From assembly GCF_050847355.1 (NCBI RefSeq), contig NZ_CP193759.1, forward strand, positions 62,001 through 126,000: a DNA stretch of 64,000 nt. Direction: 5' to 3'. Source of the stretch: Limimaricola sp027213785 (GTDB lineage: Bacteria > Pseudomonadota > Alphaproteobacteria > Rhodobacterales > Rhodobacteraceae). Below, in pieces: positions 54,112 to 62,787 of the stretch (its first letter is position 1; each line of letters opens with the position of its first letter). The notes under the pieces are model-generated. The model ran no database searches, was not told the origin of the DNA, and was given only the letters and a program-made list of their open reading frames with translations. Both the position numbers and the translations under genes were made by a program.

Positions 54112-54641
54112 CAGATGTTCTCCAAGATGAAGGCGTCGGTGGCGGGCCTGTCGCCCAGCATCCGGCGCAGCGCGCGCGTGCCGCAGAACAGCGCCGCCAG
54201 CAGGCCGCAGATCGCGGCCGGGATCGCGCGCATCCCCTCCGGCAGGTTCAGCATCGGCAGTTGCGATGACCAGCCGAAGCGCACCAGCTCGGTCGAGGCG
54301 GTGAACATGACGAGCCCGAAGCCGGTCATCGCCAGGTCCGAGATGGAGCGCAGCACCGACGAGAAGCGCGGGCCGAAGCCGTCGCGCAGGAAGGTGACGC
54401 CCAGATGGCCATCGTCATGGATGCCCGCCGCGGCGCCCAGAAAGGTGATGTAGCCGACGAGGAGCAGCGACAGCTGCTCGACCCAGGTCGGCGTGGCGTT
54501 GAGCACGTAGCGGCCGAAGACCAGCCAGCCGAAGCTCGCGATCAGCACCACGAGGCAGATCGAGGCCACGAAGAGGCAGGCATTGCGCAGGAAATACAGT
54601 GCCGTGTCGAGACCGGCGGTCAGTCGAGAATGGGCAGTCAT
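54111..54641 (-). CDS. TRAP transporter small permease (DctQ), second system
   Basis: 176 residues from the ATG at 54641, with GGGACA upstream. An alternative ATG at 54677 adds 12 residues but sits in a GCCAT/ATGGC stem that would hide it. Four helices (about residues 12-35, 48-65, 85-107 and 127-150) with VEQLSLLLVGYITFLGAAAGIHDDGHLGVTF, the DctQ motif. Partner of the large permease. Confidence 0.85.
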   Translation of the reverse strand: MTAHSRLTAGLDTALYFLRNACLFVASICLVVLIASFGWLVFGRYVLNATPTWVEQLSLLLVGYITFLGAAAGIHDDGHLGVTFLRDGFGPRFSSVLRSISDLAMTGFGLVMFTASTELVRFGWSSQLPMLNLPEGMRAIPAAICGLLAALFCGTRALRRMLGDRPATDAFILENI

Positions 54642-54698
54642 GGGCGATGTCCCGGCAAGAGAATGGGCGAGGGCCATGCGGGCCCCCGCCGCGATGGC

Positions 54699-55673
54699 TC
54701 ACTCGGCGCTGCGGATCATCTCGACCAGCGGCGCCATGTCGGGGTTGTCGGCCACATAGGCATCGTAGACGGGGGCCATCGCCTGTTGGAATGCCGTCTT
54801 GTCGGCGATCTCATTGACCTCGACGCCTGCGGCCTTGAGCGTCTCGAAGCTCGTCGCCTCGCGCTCGTCCCAGAGCTCGCGCTGGTAGGTGGCGCTCTCC
54901 GCGCCGGCCTGCGCCACGATCTCCTGCTGCTCGGGAGTCAGCGCGTCCCACGCTTTGAGGCTGATGCACAGGCATTCGGGGATGATCAGGTGCTCGGTCA
55001 GCGAGAAGTACTTCGCGACCTCGTAATGGTTGGTCGACTCGTAGGAGGGCGGGTTGTTCTCCGCCCCGTCGACGACACCGGTGCGCAGCGATTGGTAGAC
55101 CTCGGCGAAATCCATCGGCGTGGCGTTGCCGCCCATCGCCTCGATCATGCCGACGAAGAGGTCGTTGTTCATCACCCGCACCTTCATGCCGGCCACGTCC
55201 TCGGGCGTCTCGATCGGCGCCTCGCCGTTGTAGAAGGACCGGGCGCCCGCGGCGTACCAGCCCACCGGCACGATGCCGCGCTCGCGCATGCCCTCGCCGA
55301 TCGCCTCGCCGAGCTCGCCATCCATCAGGCGGTACATCGTCGGCACGTCCCGGAAGATGAAGGGCAGCAGCGTGACATTGGCCTCGGGCACCGCCTGGCC
55401 CATCGGGCCGAGGTTGAACACGCCGAAATCGATGACCCCGAGCCGCAGCTGCTCGATCGCGTCGGGCTGCGAGCCCAGCACGCCGGAATGGAAGGTCTTG
55501 GCGGTCAGCTCGCCGCCCGTGCGCTCTTCGACCAGATCGGCAAAGCGCTCCATGCCATGGCTGACGGGATAATCCTCGACATGGATGTTCCAGCCCCGCC
55601 ATTCCTCCGCCGCGACGGTTCCGGCGATCGCGGTCGCAGCCAAGGCGCCGCACAGCATATTCCTGATGGACAT
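54699..55673 (-). CDS. TRAP transporter periplasmic binding protein (DctP), second system
   Basis: 324 residues from the ATG at 55673 after AGGAGAGG. Signal peptide (MSIRNMLCGALAATAIAGTV, then AAE). DctP marks include GGELTAKTFHSGVLGSQPDAIEQLRLG and MKVRVMNNDLFVGMIEAMGGNATPM, with the substrate-carboxylate arginine. The divergent neighbour is an RraA-like gene, and the KdgF/alginate genes lie just beyond, so an acid sugar or small hydroxy/keto acid is a reasonable ligand. A longer start at 55718 lacks a signal-like beginning. Confidence 0.92.
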   Translation of the reverse strand: MSIRNMLCGALAATAIAGTVAAEEWRGWNIHVEDYPVSHGMERFADLVEERTGGELTAKTFHSGVLGSQPDAIEQLRLGVIDFGVFNLGPMGQAVPEANVTLLPFIFRDVPTMYRLMDGELGEAIGEGMRERGIVPVGWYAAGARSFYNGEAPIETPEDVAGMKVRVMNNDLFVGMIEAMGGNATPMDFAEVYQSLRTGVVDGAENNPPSYESTNHYEVAKYFSLTEHLIIPECLCISLKAWDALTPEQQEIVAQAGAESATYQRELWDEREATSFETLKAAGVEVNEIADKTAFQQAMAPVYDAYVADNPDMAPLVEMIRSAE

Positions 55674-55691
55674 GTTTCCTCTCCTCCCTCG

Positions 55692-55725
55692 TTTGTAATT
55701 TTTGATTCTTAATTGCAATTACAAA
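55692..55725. promoter_or_regulatory. GntR operator I near TRAP promoter
   Basis: TTTGTAATT (55692-55700) and AATTACAAA (55717-55725) form a perfect 9-bp inverted repeat, with palindrome AATTGCAATT (55711-55720) inside. It lies 19 bp upstream of the dctP start, overlapping where its leftward transcript would begin. Confidence 0.6.
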
Positions 55726-55810
55726 AAATATCAACATGGATGTTGTGCGGCGGCCGGTACACACTTGGAAGGCCCATCGTGACGGTAGAAAAGCACAGCG
55801 CCAGGCACTG

Positions 55811-55863
55811 TTTGTCAAAATGGCAATTACAAATCTTGACAAGATGCGGGTCAGCCGCATAGT
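55811..55863 (+). promoter_or_regulatory. RraA-gntR promoter with GntR operator II
   Basis: GCAATTACAAA (55823-55833) is an exact second copy of the sequence at 55715-55725 and pairs loosely with TTTGT at 55811-55815. It abuts TTGACA (55836-55841), which is followed after 16 bp by CATAGT (55858-55863). A regulator on this box would overlap RNA polymerase. The RraA start is 49 bp downstream. Confidence 0.6.
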
Positions 55864-55912
55864 TTGGGTTCGACATCAAGCAGAGCCGTCACGGGACGGG
55901 CAGGAGGGGACG

Positions 55913-56635
55913 ATGGAGATGACGGCGCTCGGGGCGCAGACCCATGCGAGGCTGATGCAGGTCAGCACGGCGACCTTGACGACCGCGCTGTTCAAGCGCG
56001 GCTTCCGCAACATCTACCTGCAGGGGCCGCAGCGGCTTCGCGCCGGGCGCAACATGGTGGGGCTGGCTTACACGCTGCGCTACATCCCGGCGCGCGAGGA
56101 TCTCGATGTGCTCGAGAGCTTTGCCGACCGCGACAACGCGCAGCGCAAGGGGGTCGAGGAATGCCCCGAGGGCGCGGTCTTCGTGATCGACTCGCGCGGA
56201 GACGCGACCGCGGCCTCCGCAGGCTGCATCCTGGCGACGCGGCTGCAGCAGCTGGGCTGCGCCGGCATCGTCACCGATGGCGGCTTCCGCGACACGCCGG
56301 AGATCGCGCAGCTCGAAATGCCCGCCTATCACTCGCGCCCCAGCGCGCCCACCAACCTCACCAAGCATCACGCCGTGGCGATCAACGATCCGATCGCCTG
56401 CGGCGGCGTGTCGGTTTTTCCCGGCGACGTCATTGTCGGAGACAACGAGGGAGTTGTATGTATTCCTCGTTACATGGCCGATGAGGTCGCCGAGGAAGCG
56501 GTCGAAATGACGTCCTTCGAGGACTTCGTGATGGAGGAGGTGCAGAAGGGCGCTTCGACCTTCGGCCTCTACCCGCCGACCGATCCGGCCACCAAGGAGA
56601 AGTACAGCGCATGGCGACAGGCAAACGGGCGATAG
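55913..56635 (+). CDS. RraA-like protein (oxaloacetate decarboxylase / HMG-aldolase family)
   Basis: 240 residues from the ATG at 55913 after CAGGAGGGG. RraA-family marks are GDATAASAGCILATRLQQLGCAGIVTDGGFRDTPEI (about residues 98-133, with the metal-site GGxRD) and CGGVSVFPGDVIVGDNEGVVCIP. Some members are aldolases or decarboxylases for 4-hydroxy-4-methyl-2-oxoglutarate or related pyruvate adducts; true RNase E inhibitors are shorter (about 160 residues). Overlaps the GntR gene by 25 bp. With a TRAP importer divergent, this looks catabolic. Confidence 0.83.
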   Translation: MEMTALGAQTHARLMQVSTATLTTALFKRGFRNIYLQGPQRLRAGRNMVGLAYTLRYIPAREDLDVLESFADRDNAQRKGVEECPEGAVFVIDSRGDATAASAGCILATRLQQLGCAGIVTDGGFRDTPEIAQLEMPAYHSRPSAPTNLTKHHAVAINDPIACGGVSVFPGDVIVGDNEGVVCIPRYMADEVAEEAVEMTSFEDFVMEEVQKGASTFGLYPPTDPATKEKYSAWRQANGR

Positions 56636-57372
56636 AGTTCCCGCAGGCGGCGGCCCCGGCGAGGGCCGCCCGCGACACCGGCGACCGGACGCTGGCCGAC
56701 ACGGTCTATGAAAGCGTGCTGTCGCGGATAGTGAAGGGCGATTTTGCGGTGGGGGAAAAGCTTCCCACCGAGCACGAGCTCAGCCTCGAGATGGGCGTGT
56801 CGCGCCCGGTGCTGCGTCAGGCGCTCAAGCAGCTGCGCGAAGACGGGGTCGTGGTGTCGCGCCAGGGCTCCGGGTCCTTCGTGCGGCGCAAGCCGGAGGA
56901 GGCGGTACTCGATTTCGCGCCGATCGGCTCGATCGCCGACATCCAGCGCACCTTCGAGTTTCGCGCCGCGATCGAGGGCGAGGCCGCCTTTCTCGCGGCG
57001 CAGCGCCGGTCCGAGCGGGAGTTGCGGCAGATCCAGCAGGCGCTGGAGGAGCTCGATCGCTGTGTGCGCACCGGCGAGCTTGGCGTCGACGCCGACGAGG
57101 CGTTCCATGCGGCCGTCTGCACCGCCTCCGACAATCATTACTTCGTTTCCGCGCGCAATTCGATGAAGGCCAACATCCTCACCGGCCTCAACCTCACCCG
57201 CAACCTGTCGCTGACCAAGTCGCAGGAGCGCCTGGCGATGGTGCAGGCCGAGCATGACGCGATTTTCGCGGCGATCTCGGAGCGCGATGGCGACGCGGCG
57301 CGGCGCGCCATGCGCAGCCATATCGAGAACGCACGCAGGCGGGTCTTCGAGGGCGATATCGGCCACGCCTGA
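56611..57372 (+). CDS. GntR-family (FadR/FCD-type) regulator
   Basis: 253 residues. Winged helix around LPTEHELSLEMGVSRPVLRQALKQLREDGVVVSRQGSGSFV (about residues 51-91), then an FCD domain with FEFRAAIEGEAAFLAA and the metal-type residues DEAFHAAVCTASDNHYF. It overlaps the RraA-like gene by 25 bp and is expected to control both that gene and the divergent TRAP operon through the AATTACAA boxes. Ligand unknown. Confidence 0.88.
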   Translation: MATGKRAIEFPQAAAPARAARDTGDRTLADTVYESVLSRIVKGDFAVGEKLPTEHELSLEMGVSRPVLRQALKQLREDGVVVSRQGSGSFVRRKPEEAVLDFAPIGSIADIQRTFEFRAAIEGEAAFLAAQRRSERELRQIQQALEELDRCVRTGELGVDADEAFHAAVCTASDNHYFVSARNSMKANILTGLNLTRNLSLTKSQERLAMVQAEHDAIFAAISERDGDAARRAMRSHIENARRRVFEGDIGHA

Positions 57373-57397
57373 CGTGGCCGTGACGACATGATTTGAG

Positions 57398-57421
57398 GGG
57401 CCCCCGCCATGGCGGGGGCCC
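57398..57421. terminator. Bidirectional terminator: perfect 24-bp palindrome
   Basis: GGGCCCCCGCCA followed by its exact reverse complement TGGCGGGGGCCC, then TTTG. It lies between the convergent GntR and KdgF genes, 25 bp after one stop and 7 bp before the other. Confidence 0.75.
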
Positions 57422-57428
57422 TTTGCGT

Positions 57429-57779
57429 TCAGCCGGTCGGCAGGCCGTGCGCCTCCATGAAATCGGCGCGGCGCGGGGTGAAGGCGTCGATCAGCACGCC
57501 TTCCTCGAGGCACAGGCAGGAATGCTCGGCGTTCGAGGGGATCAGCATCGCGTCGCCGGGGCCCAGATCGCGGGTTTCGCCCGAGACGGTGAAGCGGAAC
57601 AGCCCCGAGGTCACGTAGGTCGTCTGGACATGCGGATGGTGGTGCGGCAGGCCGCGCCCATCCTTCTCGAAGCGGAACTCGACCATCATCAGCTCGGGGT
57701 TCTCGCACAGGATGCGCCGCTGGGCGCCGGGGCCGGAGGTCATCCAGGCCTCCGGGGTATCGCTGTTCACCTGCATCAT
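57429..57779 (-). CDS. kdgF: KdgF-like cupin, unsaturated-uronate linearising enzyme
   Basis: 116 residues, one cupin domain. Metal ligands His46, His48, Gln52 and His86 (HHHPHVQTTYVTSGLF ... PSNAEHSC) and the KdgF ending GVLIDAFTPRRADF are all present. KdgF speeds conversion of 4,5-unsaturated uronates to the linear ketouronate (DEH/DKI), the entry to both pectin and alginate monomer breakdown. It is divergent from the alginate-type ABC operon, which supports this role. The length fits known KdgF proteins of about 110 residues. Confidence 0.86.
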   Translation of the reverse strand: MMQVNSDTPEAWMTSGPGAQRRILCENPELMMVEFRFEKDGRGLPHHHPHVQTTYVTSGLFRFTVSGETRDLGPGDAMLIPSNAEHSCLCLEEGVLIDAFTPRRADFMEAHGLPTG

Positions 57780-58138
57780 CGTCTCCTCTCTCGTGGCAGA
57801 TCGCCGCGCGCCGTCGCGGTGCGGGGCATGACATGGGCCTCCGGGCGGGGAGGCCGAACAAATCCAGTCCCGTTCCGGGGCGCGGCGACCGGAACTTGTA
57901 AAGTCCGGTTCGCTAGTATGCGTTCCGAAGCGCGGGCCGCGCCAATGGGCGATAAAGCGCCTATTAACACTTCTTTCCCGCCAGACAGTCGCGCGCCTCT
58001 CAGCAGTCGGGGCATGAGTTTGTTAACAGTTGATTGCCGGTTCGCAGGTCAGTTGTCAATATTTGTATTGATCACTCCTGACGAATCCGGTAGTCATGCT
58101 GGCAGTGCTTCCACGTCGGGGCCGAAAGGGAGGGGACC
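57780..58138. other. 359-bp divergent promoter region of kdgF and the alginate-type ABC operon
   Basis: No gene seen. Base composition becomes AT-richer toward 57960-58075, with GTTAACA at 58022-58028 and TATTAACAC near 57962-57970. The clearest element is TCAATA-TTTG-TATTGA (58056-58071), listed separately. No full promoter could be assigned with confidence. Confidence 0.5.
58056..58071. promoter_or_regulatory. Inverted repeat upstream of alginate-type ABC operon
   Basis: Perfect 6-bp inverted repeat TCAATA/TATTGA with loop TTTG, 67 bp upstream of the ATPase gene, in an AT-rich island. A likely operator for an uronate-responsive regulator; no regulator gene is next to it in this window except the GntR gene at 56611. 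Confidence 0.45.
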
Positions 58139-59248
58139 ATGTCAGGCGTCAATCTCAAGGGAATCGTCAAACGCTACGGGGCGCTCGAAGTCGTCCACGG
58201 CATCGATCTGGAGATCGCACCCAAGGAATTCGTGGTGCTTGTCGGGCCCTCGGGCTGCGGCAAGTCCACGACGCTGCGAATGATCGCCGGGCTCGAAGAG
58301 ATCTCGGATGGCACCTGCCGCATCGGCGACCGGGTGGTGAATCGCGTGGCTCCCAAGGATCGCGACGTGGCGATGGTGTTCCAGAACTACGCGCTCTACC
58401 CGCATCTGAGCGTGGCCGACAACATCGCGTTCGGGCTGCGCATCCGCCGCACGCCCAAGGCGGAGATCGCCTCCTCGGTCGAGGAAGTGGCCGGGATTCT
58501 CGGGCTCACCGGCTATCTCGACCGCCGTCCCGCCGATCTCTCGGGCGGTCAGCGCCAGCGCGTCGCCATGGGCCGCGCCATCGTGCGCCACCCGGAGGTG
58601 TTCCTCTTCGACGAACCGCTGTCGAACCTCGATGCCAAGCTGCGCACCCAGATGCGCGCCGAGATCAAGCGGCTGCACAAGCGGCTCGGCGTCACCTCGG
58701 TCTACGTCACCCATGACCAGGTCGAGGCGATGACGCTCGCGGACCGCATCGTGGTGATGCGCGACGGCCGGATTGAGCAGATCGGCACGCCGATGGAGCT
58801 GTTCAACAACCCGGTCAACACCTTCGTCGCGGGCTTCATCGGCTCGCCGCCGATGAACCAGTTCGACGCGGTGGTCGATACCGGCGATCGCGGCCCGGTC
58901 GCTGTGGCGAACGGCGCCCGGATCGCGCTGCCGGCGCATGAAAGCCTGCGCAACGCCCAGGGTCGCAAGATCATCGTGGGCATCCGCCCCGAGCACGCCT
59001 CGATCGAACCCGTCGGCGGTGGTTCGACGGTGCCGGTCGAGCTTGACCTGATCGAGACGCTGGGCTCCGAGGCGCTGCTGCACACCTCGATCGGCGACGT
59101 GCCCTTCGTCATCAAGGCCGAGACCGGTGGCGACACCGATCACCTGAGCGGCGTCACCGCCTTCCACGTGCCGGTCGACCGCATCAAGGTCTTCGACCAC
59201 GACACCGGCCGGGTGCTCGGAGGCTCCCGGATGGGGGTGGCGGCATGA
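58139..59248 (+). CDS. ABC importer ATP-binding protein, MalK/UgpC type (AlgS-like)
   Basis: 369 residues. Walker A GPSGCGKSTTLRMIAGLE (about residue 37), signature LSGGQRQRVAMGRAIV, Walker B LFDEPLSNLDAKLR and H-loop YVTHDQVEAMTLADR. The C-terminal TOBE-like regulatory region (from about 240) identifies it as the carbohydrate class CUT1. It energises the two permeases that follow and overlaps the first by 4 bp. In Sphingomonas and Agrobacterium the matching subunit is AlgS/Atu3021-3024 type. Confidence 0.95.
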   Translation: MSGVNLKGIVKRYGALEVVHGIDLEIAPKEFVVLVGPSGCGKSTTLRMIAGLEEISDGTCRIGDRVVNRVAPKDRDVAMVFQNYALYPHLSVADNIAFGLRIRRTPKAEIASSVEEVAGILGLTGYLDRRPADLSGGQRQRVAMGRAIVRHPEVFLFDEPLSNLDAKLRTQMRAEIKRLHKRLGVTSVYVTHDQVEAMTLADRIVVMRDGRIEQIGTPMELFNNPVNTFVAGFIGSPPMNQFDAVVDTGDRGPVAVANGARIALPAHESLRNAQGRKIIVGIRPEHASIEPVGGGSTVPVELDLIETLGSEALLHTSIGDVPFVIKAETGGDTDHLSGVTAFHVPVDRIKVFDHDTGRVLGGSRMGVAA

Positions 59249-60237
59249 GCCAGCAAGAGCATATCGGCCCCTCCACCGAGGAGCTGGTCATCGAGTCGCG
59301 CGAGGCCTTGCGCGACCGGGCCCGCCGTCGCGCCGCACGGCTCGGCGATCATTTCAAGCGCGAGTGGCAGATCTACGTGCTGCTGCTGCCGACGATCATC
59401 TGGTTCCTGCTGTTCCTCTACAAGCCGATGTACGGGCTGCAAATCGCCTTCAAGGACTACTCGATCTTCCGCGGCATCGACGGCAGCCCGTGGATCGGCT
59501 TCGAGCATTTCCGCACGTTGTTCGAGAACGACCAGTTCCTGCGGGCGATCCGGAACACCGTGATCATCAGCTTCTTCACCCTGCTGTTCGGCTTTCCGGC
59601 GCCGATCATCCTGGCGCTGATGTTCAACGAGATCCTGAACCAGACCTACAAGCGCACCGCGCAGACCATCGTCTACCTGCCGCATTTCATCTCGACGGTG
59701 ATCATCGCAGGCATCGTGATCACGGCCTTCTCGCCATCGGCGGGGATTGTGAACACCATCCTCGAATGGCTGGGCATGGAGCCGATCTACTTCCTGACCA
59801 AGCCCGAATGGTTCCGGCCGATCTTCGTCGGCTCCGGCATCTGGCAGGAGGCGGGTTTCCAGTCGATCGTCTATCTCGCCGCCATCGCGGGCGTGAACCC
59901 CTCGCTCTACGAGAGCGCGGTGGTCGATGGCGCCAGCCGCTGGCAGATGATGTGGAAGGTGACGCTGCCCTCGATCCTGCCGACGATCATCATCATGCTG
60001 ATCATCCGCATCGGCAACCTGCTGGAAGTGGGCTTCGAGCTGATCATCCTGCTCTACCAGCCGGCCACCTACGAGACGGCCGACGTGATCAACACCTTCA
60101 TCTACCGCCAGGGTCTGCAGCAGGGGCAATACGACCTCGCCGCCGCGGCCGGCCTGTTCAACGCCGTCGTCGCCTTCATCCTGGTGATGACCGCCAACAC
60201 CATCTCCAAGCGCGTGTCGCGCACGTCGCTGTGGTGA
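59245..60237 (+). CDS. ABC importer permease 1 (LplB/AlgM1-like)
   Basis: 330 residues with a hydrophilic start of about 45 residues, then six helices. LplB-type marks are YKPMYGLQIAFKDYSIF and the EAA loop YESAVVDGASRWQMMWKVTLPSILPT. It ends SKRVSRTSLW, typical of this permease group. Forms the channel with permease 2. Confidence 0.93.
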   Translation: MSQQEHIGPSTEELVIESREALRDRARRRAARLGDHFKREWQIYVLLLPTIIWFLLFLYKPMYGLQIAFKDYSIFRGIDGSPWIGFEHFRTLFENDQFLRAIRNTVIISFFTLLFGFPAPIILALMFNEILNQTYKRTAQTIVYLPHFISTVIIAGIVITAFSPSAGIVNTILEWLGMEPIYFLTKPEWFRPIFVGSGIWQEAGFQSIVYLAAIAGVNPSLYESAVVDGASRWQMMWKVTLPSILPTIIIMLIIRIGNLLEVGFELIILLYQPATYETADVINTFIYRQGLQQGQYDLAAAAGLFNAVVAFILVMTANTISKRVSRTSLW

Positions 60238-60250
60238 GGAGGACACGCCA

Positions 60251-61132
60251 ATGGCCAACATGAATCTCTATTCCCGCGGCGACAAATGGTTCGTCATCGC
60301 CAACATGGTGCTGGTGGGGCTGTTCACGATCTCGACGCTCTACCCGTTCATCTACATCGCCGCCGTCTCCTTCAGCTCGGGTTTCGCGGCCGCCGCCGGC
60401 ACGGTGGTGCTGGCACCGGTCGAGTTCACCCTCGCCGCCTATGAGCGGGTGCTGAGCGAGCCGCAGTTCTGGAGCTCCTACGCCAACACCTTCATCTACA
60501 CCTTCGGCGGCACGGCGGTGAGCCTGCTGATCATCATTCCCGGCGCCTATGCGCTGTCGCGGCCGCAGCTGATCGGGCGCAGGTTCTGGAACCTCTTCGT
60601 GGCCTTCACGATGTGGTTCAACGCCGGCCTGATCCCGTTCTTCCTGAACATGCGCGATCTGGGGCTTCTCGACAGCTATTTCGGCATCATCATCGGCTTC
60701 GCGCTCAATGCCTTCAACATCATCCTGCTGCGCAACTTCTTCGAATCCATCCCGTCGTCGTTCGAGGAGGCGGCGCGGATGGACGGCGCCAACGAGTTCC
60801 AGGTGCTGTGGAAGGTCTATGTGCCGCTGTCGAAACCGGCGATCGCCACGATCACCCTGTTCTGCATCGTGGCGCGCTGGAACGGCTTCTTCTGGGCGAT
60901 GGTGCTGCTGCAGAGCGAGGACAAGATCCCGCTGCAGGTCTATCTGCGCCAGCTGATCGCCGAGCTGTCCGACGACGAGGAGTTCACCAGCACCCTGATC
61001 GATGCGGCCTATTCGGTCGAAACGGTCACCGCGGCGATCATCGTCTGCTCCATCATTCCGGTCCTGCTGATCTACCCGTGGGTCCAGAAGTACTTCAACA
61101 AGGGCATCCTGCTGGGAGGCGTGAAGGAATGA
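60251..61132 (+). CDS. ABC importer permease 2 (LplC/YtcP/AlgM2-like)
   Basis: 293 residues, six helices, with EAA loop FEEAARMDGANEFQVLWKVYVPLSKPAIATI. It begins 13 bp after permease 1 and ends in YFNKGILLGGVKE, the standard ending of the YtcP/LplC family. Partner of permease 1 for oligosaccharide import. Confidence 0.93.
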   Translation: MANMNLYSRGDKWFVIANMVLVGLFTISTLYPFIYIAAVSFSSGFAAAAGTVVLAPVEFTLAAYERVLSEPQFWSSYANTFIYTFGGTAVSLLIIIPGAYALSRPQLIGRRFWNLFVAFTMWFNAGLIPFFLNMRDLGLLDSYFGIIIGFALNAFNIILLRNFFESIPSSFEEAARMDGANEFQVLWKVYVPLSKPAIATITLFCIVARWNGFFWAMVLLQSEDKIPLQVYLRQLIAELSDDEEFTSTLIDAAYSVETVTAAIIVCSIIPVLLIYPWVQKYFNKGILLGGVKE

Positions 61133-61167
61133 CCCGCGAGAACGACACGCGATTTGGGAGGGAAACC

Positions 61168-62715
61168 ATGCGTAAAACAACACTGTCCGCCGCGTTCCTG
61201 GCTACCACCATGCTGGCGCAGCCCGGCTTCGCCGATGAGCATCTCAGGATCGTCGAGGAGCCGCTCGAGCTGACCATCCATTTCCACTGGCCACGCAATC
61301 AGGGCTACGAGGAGAATTACCCGGTCGAGCAGGCGGCGCGCGAGATGACCGGCATCCACCTCGTGGACGCCACCGCCGGGCGCAACACCCCCGACCACAA
61401 CGAGGCGATGAACCTGCTGCTGGCGCAGGGCGACCTGCCCGACATCGTCGGCGGCAACCGGATCAAGGACCCGGTCAACCAGTACGGCCCCCAGGGCGCC
61501 TTCCTGCCGCTGGACGAGCTGATCGAGGAGCACGCGCCTAACATCAAGGCGCTGCTCGACGAGAGGCCCGAACTGCGCGACGCCATGGCCTCGTCGGACG
61601 GCAAGATCTACTACGTGCCCTACCTGCCCGACGGCAAGTTCGGCCGCGCCTGGTACATCCGTCAGGACTGGCTCGACGCGCTGGGGCTGGAGCGGCCCGA
61701 CAATGTCGAGGAGCTCTACCAGGTGCTGGTGGCGTTCCGCGACCAGGACCCCAACGGCAACGGCAAGAAGGACGAGATCCCGATCTTCGAGCGCCAGTGG
61801 GAGGAGCTGATCCGCTTCGTGACCCTGTGGGACGGCCGCTCATCGGGTTCGGACACCTATCACGACTTCTACGTCGACAATGGCGAGGTCAAGCATCCCT
61901 ACGCCACCGAGGGCTACCGCGAGGGCATCAAGAACCTCGCCAAGTGGTATGCCGAGGGGCTGATCGACCCCGAGATCTTCACCCGCGGCTCCAGCGCCCG
62001 CGAATACCTGCTGTCGGAGAATCTCGGCGGCCTGACCCATGACTGGTTCGCCTCGACCTCCGGCTACAACGCCGCCCTCGCCGAGAAGGTGCCGGGCTTC
62101 AACTTCGCGCCGATGCTGCCGCCCGAGAGCGTCAGCGGTCAGCGCATCGAGGAGCACCGCCGCACCCCGCTCAAGCCCGACGGCTGGGCGATCAGCTATG
62201 CCAACGAGCATCCAGTCGAGACGATCAAGTATTTCGACTTCTGGTTCACCGAGGAAGGCCGGCGGCTGTCGAATTTCGGCGTCGAGGGCGTGCATTACGA
62301 GATGGTCGATGGCGAGCCGGTCTACACCGAGGAGGTGCTGACCAGCGACCAGCCGGTTAACAGCCAGATGTGGGAGATCGGCGCGCAGATCCCGCGCGGT
62401 TACTACATGGACTACGCCTATGAATGGCAGTGGACTTCCGACGACGCGCGCGAGGGCATCGAGCTCTACGAGCAGAACGACCTGCTGATCGACCAATTCC
62501 TCGGTGTCTCCTTCAACGAGGAGGAGCAGGCGGTCTACGACAAGTACTGGCCCTCGATCCTCACCTACATGCTGGAGCGTCAGCAGGCCTGGATCCTCGG
62601 CACCGGCGACGTCGAAGCCGATTGGGACGAGTACATGGCCCAGCTCGACAAGCGCGGTCTGAGCGACGTGCTGGAGGTGATGAACTCCGCCTACGAGCGC
62701 CAGTACGAAAGCTGA
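61168..62715 (+). CDS. Oligosaccharide-binding protein, AlgQ-like with calcium site
   Basis: 515 residues from the ATG at 61168 after GGGAGGG. Signal peptide about residues 1-22. It carries an EF-hand-like loop DPNGNGKKDE (residues 194-203). Asp194, Asn196, Asn198, Lys200, Asp202 and Glu203 follow the calcium-ligand pattern reported for the alginate-binding proteins AlgQ1/AlgQ2 of Sphingomonas. This and the PL15 lyase next door make alginate oligosaccharides the probable ligand. A strong hairpin follows. Confidence 0.9.
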   Translation: MRKTTLSAAFLATTMLAQPGFADEHLRIVEEPLELTIHFHWPRNQGYEENYPVEQAAREMTGIHLVDATAGRNTPDHNEAMNLLLAQGDLPDIVGGNRIKDPVNQYGPQGAFLPLDELIEEHAPNIKALLDERPELRDAMASSDGKIYYVPYLPDGKFGRAWYIRQDWLDALGLERPDNVEELYQVLVAFRDQDPNGNGKKDEIPIFERQWEELIRFVTLWDGRSSGSDTYHDFYVDNGEVKHPYATEGYREGIKNLAKWYAEGLIDPEIFTRGSSAREYLLSENLGGLTHDWFASTSGYNAALAEKVPGFNFAPMLPPESVSGQRIEEHRRTPLKPDGWAISYANEHPVETIKYFDFWFTEEGRRLSNFGVEGVHYEMVDGEPVYTEEVLTSDQPVNSQMWEIGAQIPRGYYMDYAYEWQWTSDDAREGIELYEQNDLLIDQFLGVSFNEEEQAVYDKYWPSILTYMLERQQAWILGTGDVEADWDEYMAQLDKRGLSDVLEVMNSAYERQYES

Positions 62716-62721
62716 CGCCCC

Positions 62722-62754
62722 GGTTCCGGGGGGCGATCACGACCCCCCGGAACC
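62722..62754. promoter_or_regulatory. Intercistronic stem-loop after AlgQ-like gene
   Basis: GGTTCCGGGGGG (62722-62733) pairs perfectly with CCCCCCGGAACC (62743-62754), loop 9 nt, no T-tract. Probably stabilises the upstream binding-protein mRNA and reduces read-through to the lyase. Confidence 0.5.
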
Positions 62755-62787
62755 CCCGATCTCCCATTCGACCAAGGATGCAAGCGC

